Part shown: positions 36,640 through 48,099 of the stretch, one piece after another
Layout: each line of letters starts with the position of its first letter
How positions within the stretch are numbered: position 1 is the first letter of the stretch
Assembly: GCF_029168945.1 (NCBI RefSeq)
Contig: NC_083603.1
Coordinates: 46,076,406 to 46,140,405, forward strand
Direction: 5' to 3'
DNA: 64,000 nucleotides
Origin: Cannabis sativa
Taxonomy: Eukaryota > Streptophyta > Magnoliopsida > Rosales > Cannabaceae
The notes under the pieces: model-generated
What the model saw: only the letters and a program-made list of their open reading frames with translations
What the model was told of the DNA's origin: nothing
The model's database searches: none
Position numbers and translations under genes: made by a program

Positions 36640-37152
36640 GGCATTTGTATCTTGTTCATAGTGGATTTGACAAGATCAATCTCTGCAAAGAGTTAATATG
36701 CCTATATCCACTGAAAGTAGTTCATCTCATTCGCAGATGGATGTACATTCAGGGGTGGATATGAGTTTTTCGTTGTATTCTTAAAACGATAACTCTAGAT
36801 TATACCTTTTAGCAAGAAATTTGAAATGTTTGAAAATTTTCATTAATTTCTAGCAATGGTTAAAACCATTAAGGTAAGTGGTTAAAGATCTTGCGAACTG
36901 ATAGGGGTGGAGAAATAGTTAGTTGATATGCAGTTCAAAAATCATTAAATTGATGTTTGAATTATATCCAAACTTACCTCCCCAGAAATTTCGAGTTGCA
37001 TGTTGATGATTAGTTACTAGTCGTTGCCTAAATCCTTCTATGGTTATATAATTTCAGAATGATGTAATGGTTGTATACTTAAAGTAAATCATTACTAGAT
37101 TCATGGATGACCTAATCAAAATCTTAAGAAAAGCTAGAACTGTTAACCATGG
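36640..37152 (+). pseudogene. Decayed copia integrase fragment
   Basis: Scattered pieces on the + strand match the copia integrase core in order: a start similar to GGYEFFVVF (about 36755), KKFEMFENF (about 36813), IKVSG followed by a region aligned with RSDRGGE (about 36870), and SKLTSPEI (about 36968). Stops and small indels occur every few dozen bases. The fragment is cut on the right by the solo LTR. Confidence 0.6.
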
Positions 37153-39477
37153 TGTAACACCCTAACTAACATAGGCGTATTACGTGCTTTTTAAACATGC
37201 TCTGCAGCTCATTGCTAATCAACGAGGTTTATGGAAAAACGTGATTAATTAAAATTTTGCGTTTTAATTAAACTTATAAAATAATATTACAAAAGACTCG
37301 GGATCCCGATTATAAAATCATTTACAAAAATATTTAACTGATTAACTGATACATAAATTAAAAGTCGTCTAACGACCAGTTATAAAATTCAGCCTCGCTG
37401 TCCCGATGATCGTACGCTCCAGGCCTAACCGCCCCGACATGTACAATCTTCACAAGCTCGCTCACGGTCCATCAGCTTTAGCCTTGCCTTTACCTACACA
37501 TAAACGTAGAACTGTGAGTCGACAGACTCAGTAAGAAAAGCATAATAATACTCATACATAATTCTAACTGCCGTGTCCAACACGATACTGAGTCCCGCTA
37601 CTGCCATGTCCAACATGGTACTGAGCCACTACTGCCATGTCCAACATGGTACTGAGTTCTGAACGTTCATAGGGACGGTACTATTGACACGTAACAACCT
37701 GATCGGTCGAACCGGTCATACTCCGACTGCTGGTCATACTCCAGCTTGTACCGACGTGTTACTATATCCTCCTGATCGGTCGAACCGGTCATACTCCGGC
37801 TGCTGGTCATACTCCAGCCTGTACCGACGGGATACGTCAATAGTACGGAACCACCAACCAAGTGTCAGCCTGATCGGTCAAACCGGTCATACTCCGCCGC
37901 CGGTCATACTCCAAATTCGTACCGACGTGACAGGGTTGGATGGTTCGAAGCCAACATACATATCTAATGTAATCTAACAGGCTTCCTACATGCACGCTAA
38001 ACATGTAATCTACATATGCATACTGTTATACTAATCTTACCTGGATTCCGAATTCAGGTGTGCCGGTCAACCTGACTGGAACTTTTAGCTGAGCGGCGGA
38101 TTTACAGGCTCCTAAACCATAAAAATCACAACACTATAAGTGACACGCTAAATCACTTCCCGGGGACTTAAACTAGGAACTAAAAGTTTCCCTATCGATA
38201 AAAAGCATGGCAATACCCCCTAAAACATAAAAACGAGGAAAAACACGGGTTCTGAAAATTCCCCAACCGGCAGACCGGTTTCCCAACCGGAATACCGGTT
38301 CTGGGAATTACTGGACCCTCATCCGGAATTTCGGTTGCCCAACTGGAATTCCGGTTCCTCGCAGGAATTTTTCAAAAATTCATAACTCGATCAATTCTAA
38401 CCCAAATCATACAAGATCTTCCAGACCTGTTCTATATGCCCCAAATAACCATTCAAAGGCAACAAAACCACCCAGAACTCACAGAATCACAAAACACCAT
38501 TAAAGACCAAGCTTTGAGTTCCAAAACTCAAACTTGGTTAGAATCCACTAACATGCAATCAAACTAGATCAAACCTACATAATTATGCATAACCAAGCCT
38601 CTGAAAATGAAAACAATTAACTACAGCAAGTAATTTACAGATTCAACATATATTTTCAAAATTCATGCTCTTGAACTAAAAACTCCAAAACTTGATTCCA
38701 AGTAACCATCATGCATACACTAACTCTAAACTACTTAAAAATAGCAAGATTAAACCTTAGAAAACAACAACAAATCACAGCAGCAAGTATCACAACAATT
38801 CACATGCAACCATCATTTTTTACACATTTTCTTCATAAAATACAAGAGAAAAAGATTAGGGACTTTACCAAAGTTGAAGAATGCTTAGATTGAAAGGGGA
38901 AAGGCTTGAAAATCAAAAGAAAAACCCAGGTTCTTGCTGCTCCAAAGAGGCCGAACAAGAGAGAGAGATTGAGAGGAAAAAGCTTCCAATTTTCTATTTT
39001 TTTTTTAAACTTTGAAAATTTGTAAAATAAACTAACAAATCACTTAACATATATCAACCTTATTTCAGCTAAGTAATAAGCATTTAACATGTCTTTTTCA
39101 ATTAAATAAAATCACTAAAAGACAAAATATCATTGGGGCAAAAAGACCATTTTGCCCCTCCACACTAAAATCACATAAAACACACTAAAGGGGTATTTTT
39201 GGGACATTCTAAATTCCCGGCCATTCCCGACATTCCCAATGTCTAAAACCCGTCCCAAACTAATAACATGCTAAGTTGTGATTTCTACTGAGCCAAACGC
39301 CGAGTTCCAAAATACCGGGCACCGGAAATGCAAAATATGAAAACTACTGAATAACATAACCATGCATTTCTGAATTCCATAAATAACAGTATAATAAATT
39401 ATTTAAATAGCTATAAATAATTTCATAAATAATCATAATTAACTGATAATTTCCAAATTAACTAAGCGGGCTTTACA
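37153..39477 (-). mobile_element. Solo LTR A (gypsy-type)
   Basis: The 2,325-bp element starts TGTAACACCC and ends CTTTACA on the + strand, with a perfect target duplication CATGG (37148-37152 and 39478-39482). No internal region is present. The GGGTGTTACA end in sense and the shared LTR block indicate minus orientation. It contains two minisatellites (37571-37649 and 37697-37930). A related copy lies at 43158-45449. Confidence 0.92.
37571..37930 (-). repeat. Two minisatellites in solo LTR A
   Basis: The first array has three units of 31-33 bp, each with a hairpin of the form CCRTG-TCCAA-CAYGG (37571-37585, 37604-37618, 37635-37649). The second has three units of roughly 60 bp built on GATCGGTCGAACCGGTC and GGTCATACTCC (starting near 37699, 37771 and 37871). 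Confidence 0.8.
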
Positions 39478-39482
39478 CATGG

Positions 39483-40881
39483 TTTGTTAGCTATTCTAAG
39501 TGATTAGGGGTAGACCATCCCATAGTCAATAGATAAGAAAGTGTTTGTTCAAACAAATACTACTTTTCTAAGATAATGACTAAGTCTGAAAATAAAGTAG
39601 CAAATAAAGGAGATATTATTTCTTGATTCCAAAAGTGTTCTATCATCTTATTTGACATATGATGATCCCACTGCCTCTGTTGTCTTGTCACAACCAAAGA
39701 GGTTAATACGATTTAGTTTTCTTAGACATAATTCACGGTACCTTGTCGTAGTGGGAGAGTTTCTAGGAACTCAACTTCTTATGCCTTGGGAGACACTAGT
39801 GATTAATATCCATTGTGAGTTTAAACAAATAATGGATTGTCAAGATAAGAAACTAATAAGAAAAGCCAATAGAACTATGGTTTAATCTATTCACATGGAA
39901 TAACCTAAAGTTTTCTATTACAAGGACATAAAAGGAAATTTTAGTTAATAAGTCTATTCTATGGACTTAACAAAACTTCCTGTTCCTAGTATTATAGGTT
40001 TGAGTTTATCTAAACCTATGGCTTGTGGTATACTTGATAATTACTTACTCTAATGCAAGCAACTTACTTTAGTAAGATGCTGAAGCATTTTCTTTCTAAT
40101 GGCAATCTATAGAAGCTTCACAACTTCTTAGGTATAGATTTTATTTATCTAAGGAAAGGTCTTAACTATTCCAGAAAAGATAAAGCCATGAAAAAATTTC
40201 TTAAATCAACAACGAGAGGTCTTAGATATGCTTTTGTATGCCTTAGACCAGACACCTGCTGTTGAGTGGGAGTAATGAGTAGGTATCAGATTAATCCAGG
40301 ACAAGAACATTGGAAGACAATCAAGTAAATCCTAAGATTAAGAAGAGGAACTACATGTTAGTCTATAAGAGTGTGTTTAAAACTCTTAGACTACACCACA
40401 TCAGATTTCGAAATTTGCCTTTGTGCTAGAAAATCTTTCTGATAAGATGGTGGTTACTCTGGGGGTGGAATAGTGATTTTGGTGAAGTGTAAAAACCCAT
40501 CTGAAGTCTCTAGGTCTACCAGGAAGGGACTGAATGTTAAAGTTGCAGGAAAGGTACTTATTCAGTCTAAGGAAAGTTCTATACATTTTTTGGCACCATT
40601 CCAAATTGCCTAAACTACTAGTGTTAATTTCCTGATTAACCAAAAGTAGTTGCCAAAGATATAGAATCCAGTATCCTAAGAGAGTAGACATATAGAGAGG
40701 AATTTCACATTATCAATGATTTTTTATTAATGAAGAGTAATGGTGGAAAAAAGGTTGTGTTTAATTCAACCTTTCAGATCCTATTACGAGGAGTTTACTA
40801 CTACTACACTTGATTTGTAAATCAAGGTGTTGAGATTATTTGAAACGCACTTTTTGTTTTATGTTAGTGCAAGTGGGAGTT
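39483..40881 (+). pseudogene. Decayed copia RT/RNase H fragment and polypurine tract
   Basis: Beyond the solo LTR, the + strand shows LRYAFVCLRPDT at about 40215, close to the copia motif before RNase H, then VMSRYQINPGQEHWKTIK at about 40275 and a weak RNase H-like stretch at 40430-40560. The RT catalytic region is not recognisable, so most of RT is deleted or scrambled. The tract AAGTGGGAG just before the 3' LTR at 40882 is the plus-strand primer. Confidence 0.6.
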
Positions 40882-42749
40882 TGTTGGATTTTATGCCCTA
40901 AATAAAACTCATTTCAACATAATCAGACTTACTTATTAATATAGATCAGAAATAACATTTAATGTTGCATGGTTCACATGATTTATTTCATGATTATATG
41001 TACATAATGTATGAATTCATCTGAAACCCTTTTCACATACTTGATCCTGTTTATTGTGCCGTCAACACATTGGAAAGTAAACATGACTATGTGAATAAAG
41101 TTTCCTAGATTTATCAGACATAGGATTTTACTGATATGATAATCTACAACAGAGTTTACTTGCATTTGGAGAAGTGCTGTGTTCTTTCCAGAGCATTGGT
41201 TAAAGTAAAGCTCAAGTTGGATGCATGGAGTATGCATCGGAAGGGACCGATATTGAACTTTGACTTAGATTTATTAAACTTACCGTAATATCTTTTCAAG
41301 TCAATATCGCCTAGTTGATCCTAGATCAAATGTTCTTAATCCTGTTATGATTAGGCTCAATCTTGAAAGGCTATTCGTGTTCTTTGATTTGTTAGTTAAG
41401 CCTAATTTTAGGTCAGGGTGATACGTACATTTTGGGAACACGGTAGTGCAATTGAGTGGGAGCGCTATCATAAACATGGAATCTATAGCTTATATCTGGC
41501 GAATAGTAAGCAAAGGATGATCTCCTTCGAGCTTGACCAAACGAACATAAATGGTGGAGTACTCATTTCACATAAGCTGAAATATCATTTATACGGGGTC
41601 AAGTGTTTTAAGGATAAAATACATAGTAGGGTGTTACGGTAATCTAATCCCTTTACAGTGTATATCATTCATATAGATGATCATTGATCATATTAGGATT
41701 ATAATAATGGATAACTAATGATGCGTCTATATGGTGGAACATATAGAGCATTTTATATACTGAGAGTGCAATTCTAAGTTCTATGCGTGGATTCAACGAA
41801 GAATTAATAAGTTAGTAAATTTTAGTGCTAAATTCATGATCTACTTATTGGAAGCTCGGTTATATAGACCCATGGTCCCCGCACTAGTTGAGATAATATT
41901 GCTTGTAAGACTCATATAATTAGTTTTGATTAATCAATTATAATTCTCAATTTAGACTATGTCTATTTGTGAAATTTTCACTAAGTAAGGGCAAAATTGT
42001 AAAGAAAGAGTTTTAGGGGCATATTTGTTAATTATGATACTTTGTATGGTTCAATTAATAAATATGATAAATGACAATATTATTTAATAATTATTAAATA
42101 GTTAGAATTGACATTTAAATGGTTGAATTTGAAAATTAGCATTTTTGCGAAAATCAGATGCAGAAAAGATAAAACTGCAAAATTACAAAAAGTGAGGCCC
42201 AAATCCACTATGCATGGCCGGCCACTTTTGTAGGCAATTTAAACTGATATTTTCATTATTTTAATGCCAAATAATTCAAACCTAACCCTAGTGGAATGCT
42301 ATAAATAGATAGTGAAGGCTTCAGGAAAATTACACTTTTGATTCAGAAAAACTTGAGCCTTCTCGCTCCTATCTGGCCGACCACTCCCTCTCTCTTTCTT
42401 CCCTCTTAAATTTCGAAATTCTTAGTGTATGAGTAGTGCCCACACACAGCAAGTGATACCTCAACCATAGTGAGGAAGATCGTGAAGAAAGACTTTCAGC
42501 AAGAAGGAGTTTCAGCATCAAAGATTCAGAGAAAGAGATCCAGGTTCAGATATTGATAATGCTCTGCTACAGAAAGTAATCAAGGGCTAGATATCTGAAC
42601 GGAAGGAGTCATTTAATTCCGCTGCACCCAATGTAAGGTTTCTTAAACTTTATACGTGTTTATTTCATCGTTTTAGAAAGTTCATATTTAGGGTGTTAAT
42701 AAACATACTTGTGAGTAGATCTAAGATCCTGGTAAAATAAATTCCAACA
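40882..42749 (+). repeat. 3' LTR of the large copia-type element
   Basis: It starts TGTTGGATTTTATGCCC and ends TTCCAACA, a perfect TGTTGG/CCAACA pair of ends. It differs from the 5' LTR by scattered substitutions and a 10-bp deletion. Confidence 0.9.
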
Positions 42750-43157
42750 GCGATCATTATAATTATCCCTCCATTAAAAGAATCTTTTTCTTCCTATCGA
42801 GGATTTGAACTGGTTGTTCCTCATAAGATAAATTCAATTGTAGTTCTATGGCTTCATAATTCAAGACATGAGTCGGGTCTGATACATTGAGATATTTAAT
42901 ACATTATGTATAGCTGATAACATTAATGATTAGGTTAGCTGATATGCTACCTACTAGACTTTCTCGAGTATCTCGAATGACCCTAACAACCAAGAACTTA
43001 ACTTGCCCTGCTTTCCAAAGCGCTTTACACCCTTCAGTAGTGAGACTCATAGGAAAACATGTTATCCTACTTGAAATTCTATGCCTTTGTGCTTAGGATC
43101 AGAATCACTTTTCTACGTTCTTTGTGAAGCAAGCATCCGAGCCTTGATCTTATTTAT
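42750..43157 (-). pseudogene. Gypsy integrase C-terminal remnant
   Basis: On the minus strand this reads the tail of a plant gypsy integrase, with HVLNYEAIEL and LSYEEQPVQILDRKKK (about 42780-42880). The end of the protein is cut by the copia-type element at 42749, and the other side by solo LTR B at 43158. The expected last residues and the polypurine tract are absent from both sides of the copia-type insertion. Confidence 0.72.
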
Positions 43158-45449
43158 TGTAACACCCTAACTAGCATAGGCGTATTACATGATTTTTAAA
43201 CATGATGTGCAGCTCGTTGCTAATCAACGAGGTTTATGGAAAACGTGATTAATTAAAATTTTTGCTTTTTAATTAAACTTGTAAAATATTTATACAAAAG
43301 ACTCGGGATCCCGATTACAAAATCATTTACAAAAGTTTACTGTTCATACAAAATAATTGTCGCCTAGCGACTAGTTACAAAAAAAATAGCCTTGCTGTCC
43401 CGATGATCGTACTCTCCAGGCCTAACCGCCCCGACATGTACAATCTTCAACGGCTCGCTCACGGTCCATCAGCTCTTGCCTTGCCTTTACCTACACATAA
43501 ACATAGCACTGTGAGTCGACAGACTCAGTAAGAAAAGCATAATAATACTCATACATAAATCCCGATCATGATCAGACGCCCATACCCCTGATCATAACCC
43601 TAACTGCCGTGTCCAACACGATACTGAGTCCCCCTAACCGCCGTGTCCAACACGGTACTGAGTTCTGAACGTTCATAGGGACGGTACTATTGACAAGTAA
43701 CAGCCTGATCGGTCGAACCGGTCATACTCCCGTTGGTCATACTCCGGCACCGACGTGTTACAAGATCACTGATCGGTCAAACCGGTCATACTCCGCCGTC
43801 GGTCATACTCCAGCCTGTACCGACGTGATACGTCAATAGTACGGAACCACCAACCTAAGTGTCAGCCTGATCGGTCGAACCGGTCATACTCCGGCTGCTG
43901 GTCATACTCCAGCCTGTACCGACGTGACACGGTTGGATGGTTCGAAGCCAACATACATAACTAATGTAATCTAACAGGCTTCCTACATGCACGCTAAACA
44001 TGTACTCTACATATGCATACTGTTATACTAATCTTACCTGGATTCTGAATTCAGGTGTGCCGGTCAACCTGACTGGAACTTATCTGCGCGCTTACAGACA
44101 TGTGCTCCTAAACCATAAAAATCACAACACTATAAGTGATACGCTAAACCACTTCCCGGGGACTTAAACTAGGAACTAAAAGTTTCCCTATCGATAAAAA
44201 GCATGGCAATACCCCCAAAAACATAAAATCGAGGAAATCTAGGGTTCTTGAATTTTCCCCAACCGGTAGACCGGTTGCCCAACCGGAATTCCAGTTCTGG
44301 GAAATTTCAGAACCCCATCCGGAATTCCGGATGCACAACCGGAATTCCGGTTCCTCGCAGGCAGAATTTCAAAATTTCATAACTCATACAAATCCAACCC
44401 AAATCACCTCAAACCTTCCAGACCTATTCCATATAACCCAAATAACATTTCTAAGGCATTAAATCCACCCAGAAAGTACAGAAACGAAAGCTTTGAGTTC
44501 TAAACTCAAACTTGGTTAAAATCAACTAACATGCATCCATTCTATGATTCAAACTCAAAAACAAGCATATAACAACTACAGAAACTGGAATCTAACTCAT
44601 GCAAACACTACAGCCATCAAAACCTCAATTTTTTCTTTGAAAACTCAATCTTTTTAACAAGAAATCTATCCAACTAGAGCAAGAAACACTAGCATGCAAT
44701 TCAACCTAATTAAACATACTTAAATCAACATTTTCAATATAGAAACAACAACAATAATTTACAGCAGCAACAACATCAACTAATCCATGCATAACTCATA
44801 TTTTTCATCATTTTTTCAAGAAAACAAAGGGAGAAAAGCTAGAGAGAACATACCACAACAAGAGTTCACAAAATTAGATTGAAGCTAGCTTGAAAATCAA
44901 TGGAAACTCAGCCCTAGAATCTCATGCAACCAGCCGAGAGAGAGAGAGGAAAAGAGAGTGTTTTTTCCAAATTTTCTATTTTTCTAAGTTTTGAATGAAA
45001 ATGAAAATGAAATGCCACTTATTCCTATTTTACTTCAGCCAACACTTAAAATCAAATAACATTTATTTTTCAATTTATTAAGTCACAAAAGACAAACTAA
45101 CAATGGGGCAAAATGACCATTTTGCCCCTTCACACTAAAATCACACAAATAACACAAAAGGGGTATTTTTGGGAAATTCTAAATTCCCGGCCATTCTTGA
45201 CATTCCCAATGTCTAATAAACCGTCCCAAACTACTAACATACTAAGTTGTGATTTTTACTGAGCCAAACACCGAGTTCCAAAATACCGGGCACCGGAAAT
45301 GCAAAATTATGAAGACTACTACATGACATAAAAATGCATCTCTGAATTCAATAATAACAGTATAATAAATTATTTAAATAGCTATAAATAATTTTATAAT
45401 TAAACGTGATTAACTGCTAATTTCCAAATTAAACTAAGCGGTCTTTACA
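43158..45449 (-). mobile_element. Solo LTR B (same family as solo LTR A)
   Basis: The 2,292-bp element starts TGTAACACCC and ends CTTTACA, with a perfect target duplication TTTAT (43153-43157 and 45450-45454). It is collinear with solo LTR A throughout, including the hairpin minisatellite (two units, 43617-43631 and 43651-43665) and the GATCGGTC array. It lies in the integrase region of the old gypsy element. Confidence 0.92.
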
Positions 45450-46436
45450 TTTATTGTCTCACTGGTCCTTTGAACTATTTCAAGACTTAAATACTTGTTT
45501 CCCTCATCTCGTCCTATTGAATTGGGGAACAATATTTCCTATAATACAATATTTCTTAGGGAACCATCACTATGGTACTATGATAATTGTTAGTGTAAGA
45601 AAATTCTATTAGAGTCAAGTAATTACTCCATGAGCCCTCAAAGTCCATGACACAGGCTCACAATAAATATTCTATAATCTCAATCGTCCTCTTGGACTGT
45701 TTGTCAGTCTAAGGGTGAAAAGCTACACTGAACTTCAGCTTTGTACCCAAAACTCTCTCTAAAGACTAACCCAAAATTTCTGATGTAAACTTCGAATCTC
45801 TATATGAAATAATAGATTTTGGAGCTCCATGGAGACGAACTATTTCCTTAACGTATAACTTCGTATATTGATCTACTGTACAGGTGTTCTTTATTGGCAA
45901 GAAGTGTTCTAATTTTGAAAATGATCCACTAAAACCCATATCGAATCATACATTCCCATAGTTCTAGGCAAACCAACCACAAAGCCTATTGTAACATTTT
46001 CCCACTTTCACCCAAGAAATGTTAATGATTACAATAGCCCTACCGGACTTTGATATCTTGCCTTAATTAGATGACATGCTAAGCACTTGTATACATATTT
46101 GACTATATTCCTCTCTATCCCGCACCACCAGTAATAGAGTTTTAAATCTTGGTACATTTTAGGGGTATTTAGATGCAATGAATAAGGTGTAGTACGAGCT
46201 TTATCAATTATTTCTTTCTTGAGCTCACCACTGCTCAAAATATATACTTGAGCCTTGAAAAGAAACATTTCATTGTTTGAGATTGAGAAGTCCTTAGCCC
46301 AATCTGCTAATACCTCCTCCCAAATCCTAGCTAACTTAGAGTATACAAATCTATCTAATAAATCTGACTGAAGTATTAGGTTATGCAGTTTTTCAACTAC
46401 AAACTCAATACCAGCCCTAGCCATATCTAAAGTCAA
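45450..46436 (-). pseudogene. Gypsy integrase, catalytic core lost
   Basis: The minus frame at 46029-46436 carries the H2C2 zinc-binding module (LHLNTPKMYQDLK, YYWWCGIERNI, CLACHLIKA). The core follows leftward: FLPIKNT, VRLHGAPKSI, then SYRDSKFTS where the catalytic box is normally SDRD, so the catalytic Asp is replaced by Tyr (codon at 45802-45804). A region like AFHPQTDGQSERT reads AFHP, stop, TDKQSKRT. Several stops are present. Confidence 0.85.
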
Positions 46437-47640
46437 CTGAGGTGAGATCTTTATGGCACTAAAAACCTTCCCAGGACCTTCTACTTAAAGCATCTACAAC
46501 CACATTGACTTTCCTGGGGTAACACAGAATCTCATAGTCATAATCCTTGACTAGCTCTAACGACTGCCTCTATCTCATATTCAAATCTTTCTGAGTAAAG
46601 AAGTGCTTGAGACTCTTATGGTTAATATATATATATCATAATTTTCCTCTCACCGATAATGTCGCCAAATTTTCAGAGTAAGCAGAACCACACCAAGTTC
46701 TAAATCATGTATCAGGTAACGTTTCTCAAATTCCTTCAATTGACAAAAACATAAGCAATGACTTTGTCAGCTTATATTAGAACACACCCTAGACCTTGTT
46801 TGGATGTGTCACTATAAGCTGCAAACTTTAGTAACTATTTTTGGCCTTGGCCCATTTCTTTTAATCGACTCAATCTTCCCTAGATACACTATGATCCCAT
46901 CTTTATGCTCTAGAAATGACACTTGTGATAATTAGAATTCACATTTTTTGAACCTTACATATATCTTATTATTTTTGAGTCATTACAAAACTATTAGGAG
47001 GTGCTGCTCATGCTCAGCCTCTGCTAAGAGTATACTAGGATGTCATCAATAAACACTATAACAAAGCAGTCGAGGAAGTCTTTGAATATCCTATTCATAA
47101 GATTCCTAAAGGTTGCTGGAGTATTCTTTTAATCCAAACGAAAAAACTGGAAACTCATAGTGACTGTACTTGATTTAAAATGCTATCTTCGGGATATCTT
47201 CTCCTCAAATTCTCAATTGATGATAACCCAAACGCAAATCAGTCTTGGAGAAAATGGTCTTACCCTGAAGTTGATTGAACAAGTCATCAATTCTAGACAA
47301 TAGATACTTATTCTTAATTGTTAACTTGTTCAACTCCAGTAATCAATACACATATGAAGGGACCCATCCTTCTTTTTCATAAACAAAACCGGAGCTCCCC
47401 AAGGCAAAACACTAGATCGGGTAAATCCTAAATCCAACATCCCTTGAAATTGTACTTTTAGCTCCTTAAATTGTGCTAGAGCCATTCAATAAGGTGCCTT
47501 TGAGATAGGCTCTACCCGAGGTACTAAATCAATGATGAAATCTATTTCTCGCTATGCGGTAATCCTAGTAACTTCTCAAGAAATACATCCAGAAATTCTC
47601 TTACAACTCTGACATCCTTAGGCCCAATGTATTGGGTCTG
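46437..47640 (-). pseudogene. Gypsy reverse transcriptase and RNase H remnant
   Basis: On the minus strand, [11 protein letters not shown] (about 47038-47068) gives the RT catalytic box with both Asp present. A substrate-binding segment lies near 47330-47400. RNase H pieces lie at 46500-46900. Frameshifts and stops are frequent. Confidence 0.75.
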
Positions 47641-47818
47641 CTAGAGTCGATGACAACCGCTAAGAATCCTACACTCCCACTATGTAGTAAACCCTTAGCT
47701 CTCAAACTGAAATAATTAGAATTTGAGAACCTTAGACGTACCCGACATACATAAATGATTTCTCACTCTCTAGTTGAAAAGTTACAATCTTCCATTTATA
47801 GTTAATACTGGATAAGTA

Positions 47819-48090
47819 CTAGGACAAAAAATCCATTCCAAGTATGATGTCAAACTCAGTTAATGATAACTCTACCAAATCGACACTCAACTCCCTGTTC
47901 TTAATTCTGATTGGCACAGACCTGACCCACCTTCTAGAGATAACTAACTCTCCACCAGGTAGTATGGCTTCAAACCCTACATTAATAATATCTCTGGGCC
48001 CACCCAACTTATTAATCACTTCCAACGCCACATAGAATTGTGTAACCCTAGCGTCAAATAGAACTGTAAAAAGAAGTCATTGACAAGAAG
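47819..48090 (-). pseudogene. Gypsy aspartic protease remnant
   Basis: The frame 47819-48031 ends in SLTEFDIILGMDFLS, the conserved C-terminal part of the domain. Just upstream (about 48035-48070) the active-site region reads VLFDARVTQFY-like, where the family has D-(S/T)-G-A; the Gly is replaced, so the enzyme would be inactive. Confidence 0.75.
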
Positions 48091-48099
48091 CTAACTTGA

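Larger units (their letters stand above)
30196..42749 (+). mobile_element. 12.55-kb copia-type LTR element, largely non-coding
   Basis: The LTRs are 30196-32074 (1,879 bp) and 40882-42749 (1,868 bp); by eye they are about 97-98% identical, with one 10-bp indel near 42094. A primer-binding-like site (TGGCCTCAGAGCCATGGT, 32077-32094) follows the first, and a purine tract (AAGTGGGAG) precedes the second. The interior is mostly AT-rich non-coding sequence with badly decayed copia integrase and RNase H pieces in + orientation. It is inserted in the old gypsy element and is itself interrupted by a solo LTR at 37153-39477. The flanks (AATCA and GCGAT) do not form a target duplication. Confidence 0.88.

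Noticed and set aside
37571..37930. CRISPR-like spaced repeats
   Set aside because: The spacers are themselves repeated, the array lies in an LTR and this is a plant genome.
37667..37977. Repeat-containing frames in solo LTR A
   Set aside because: They read the minisatellite in both directions, which shows they are by-products of the repeats.
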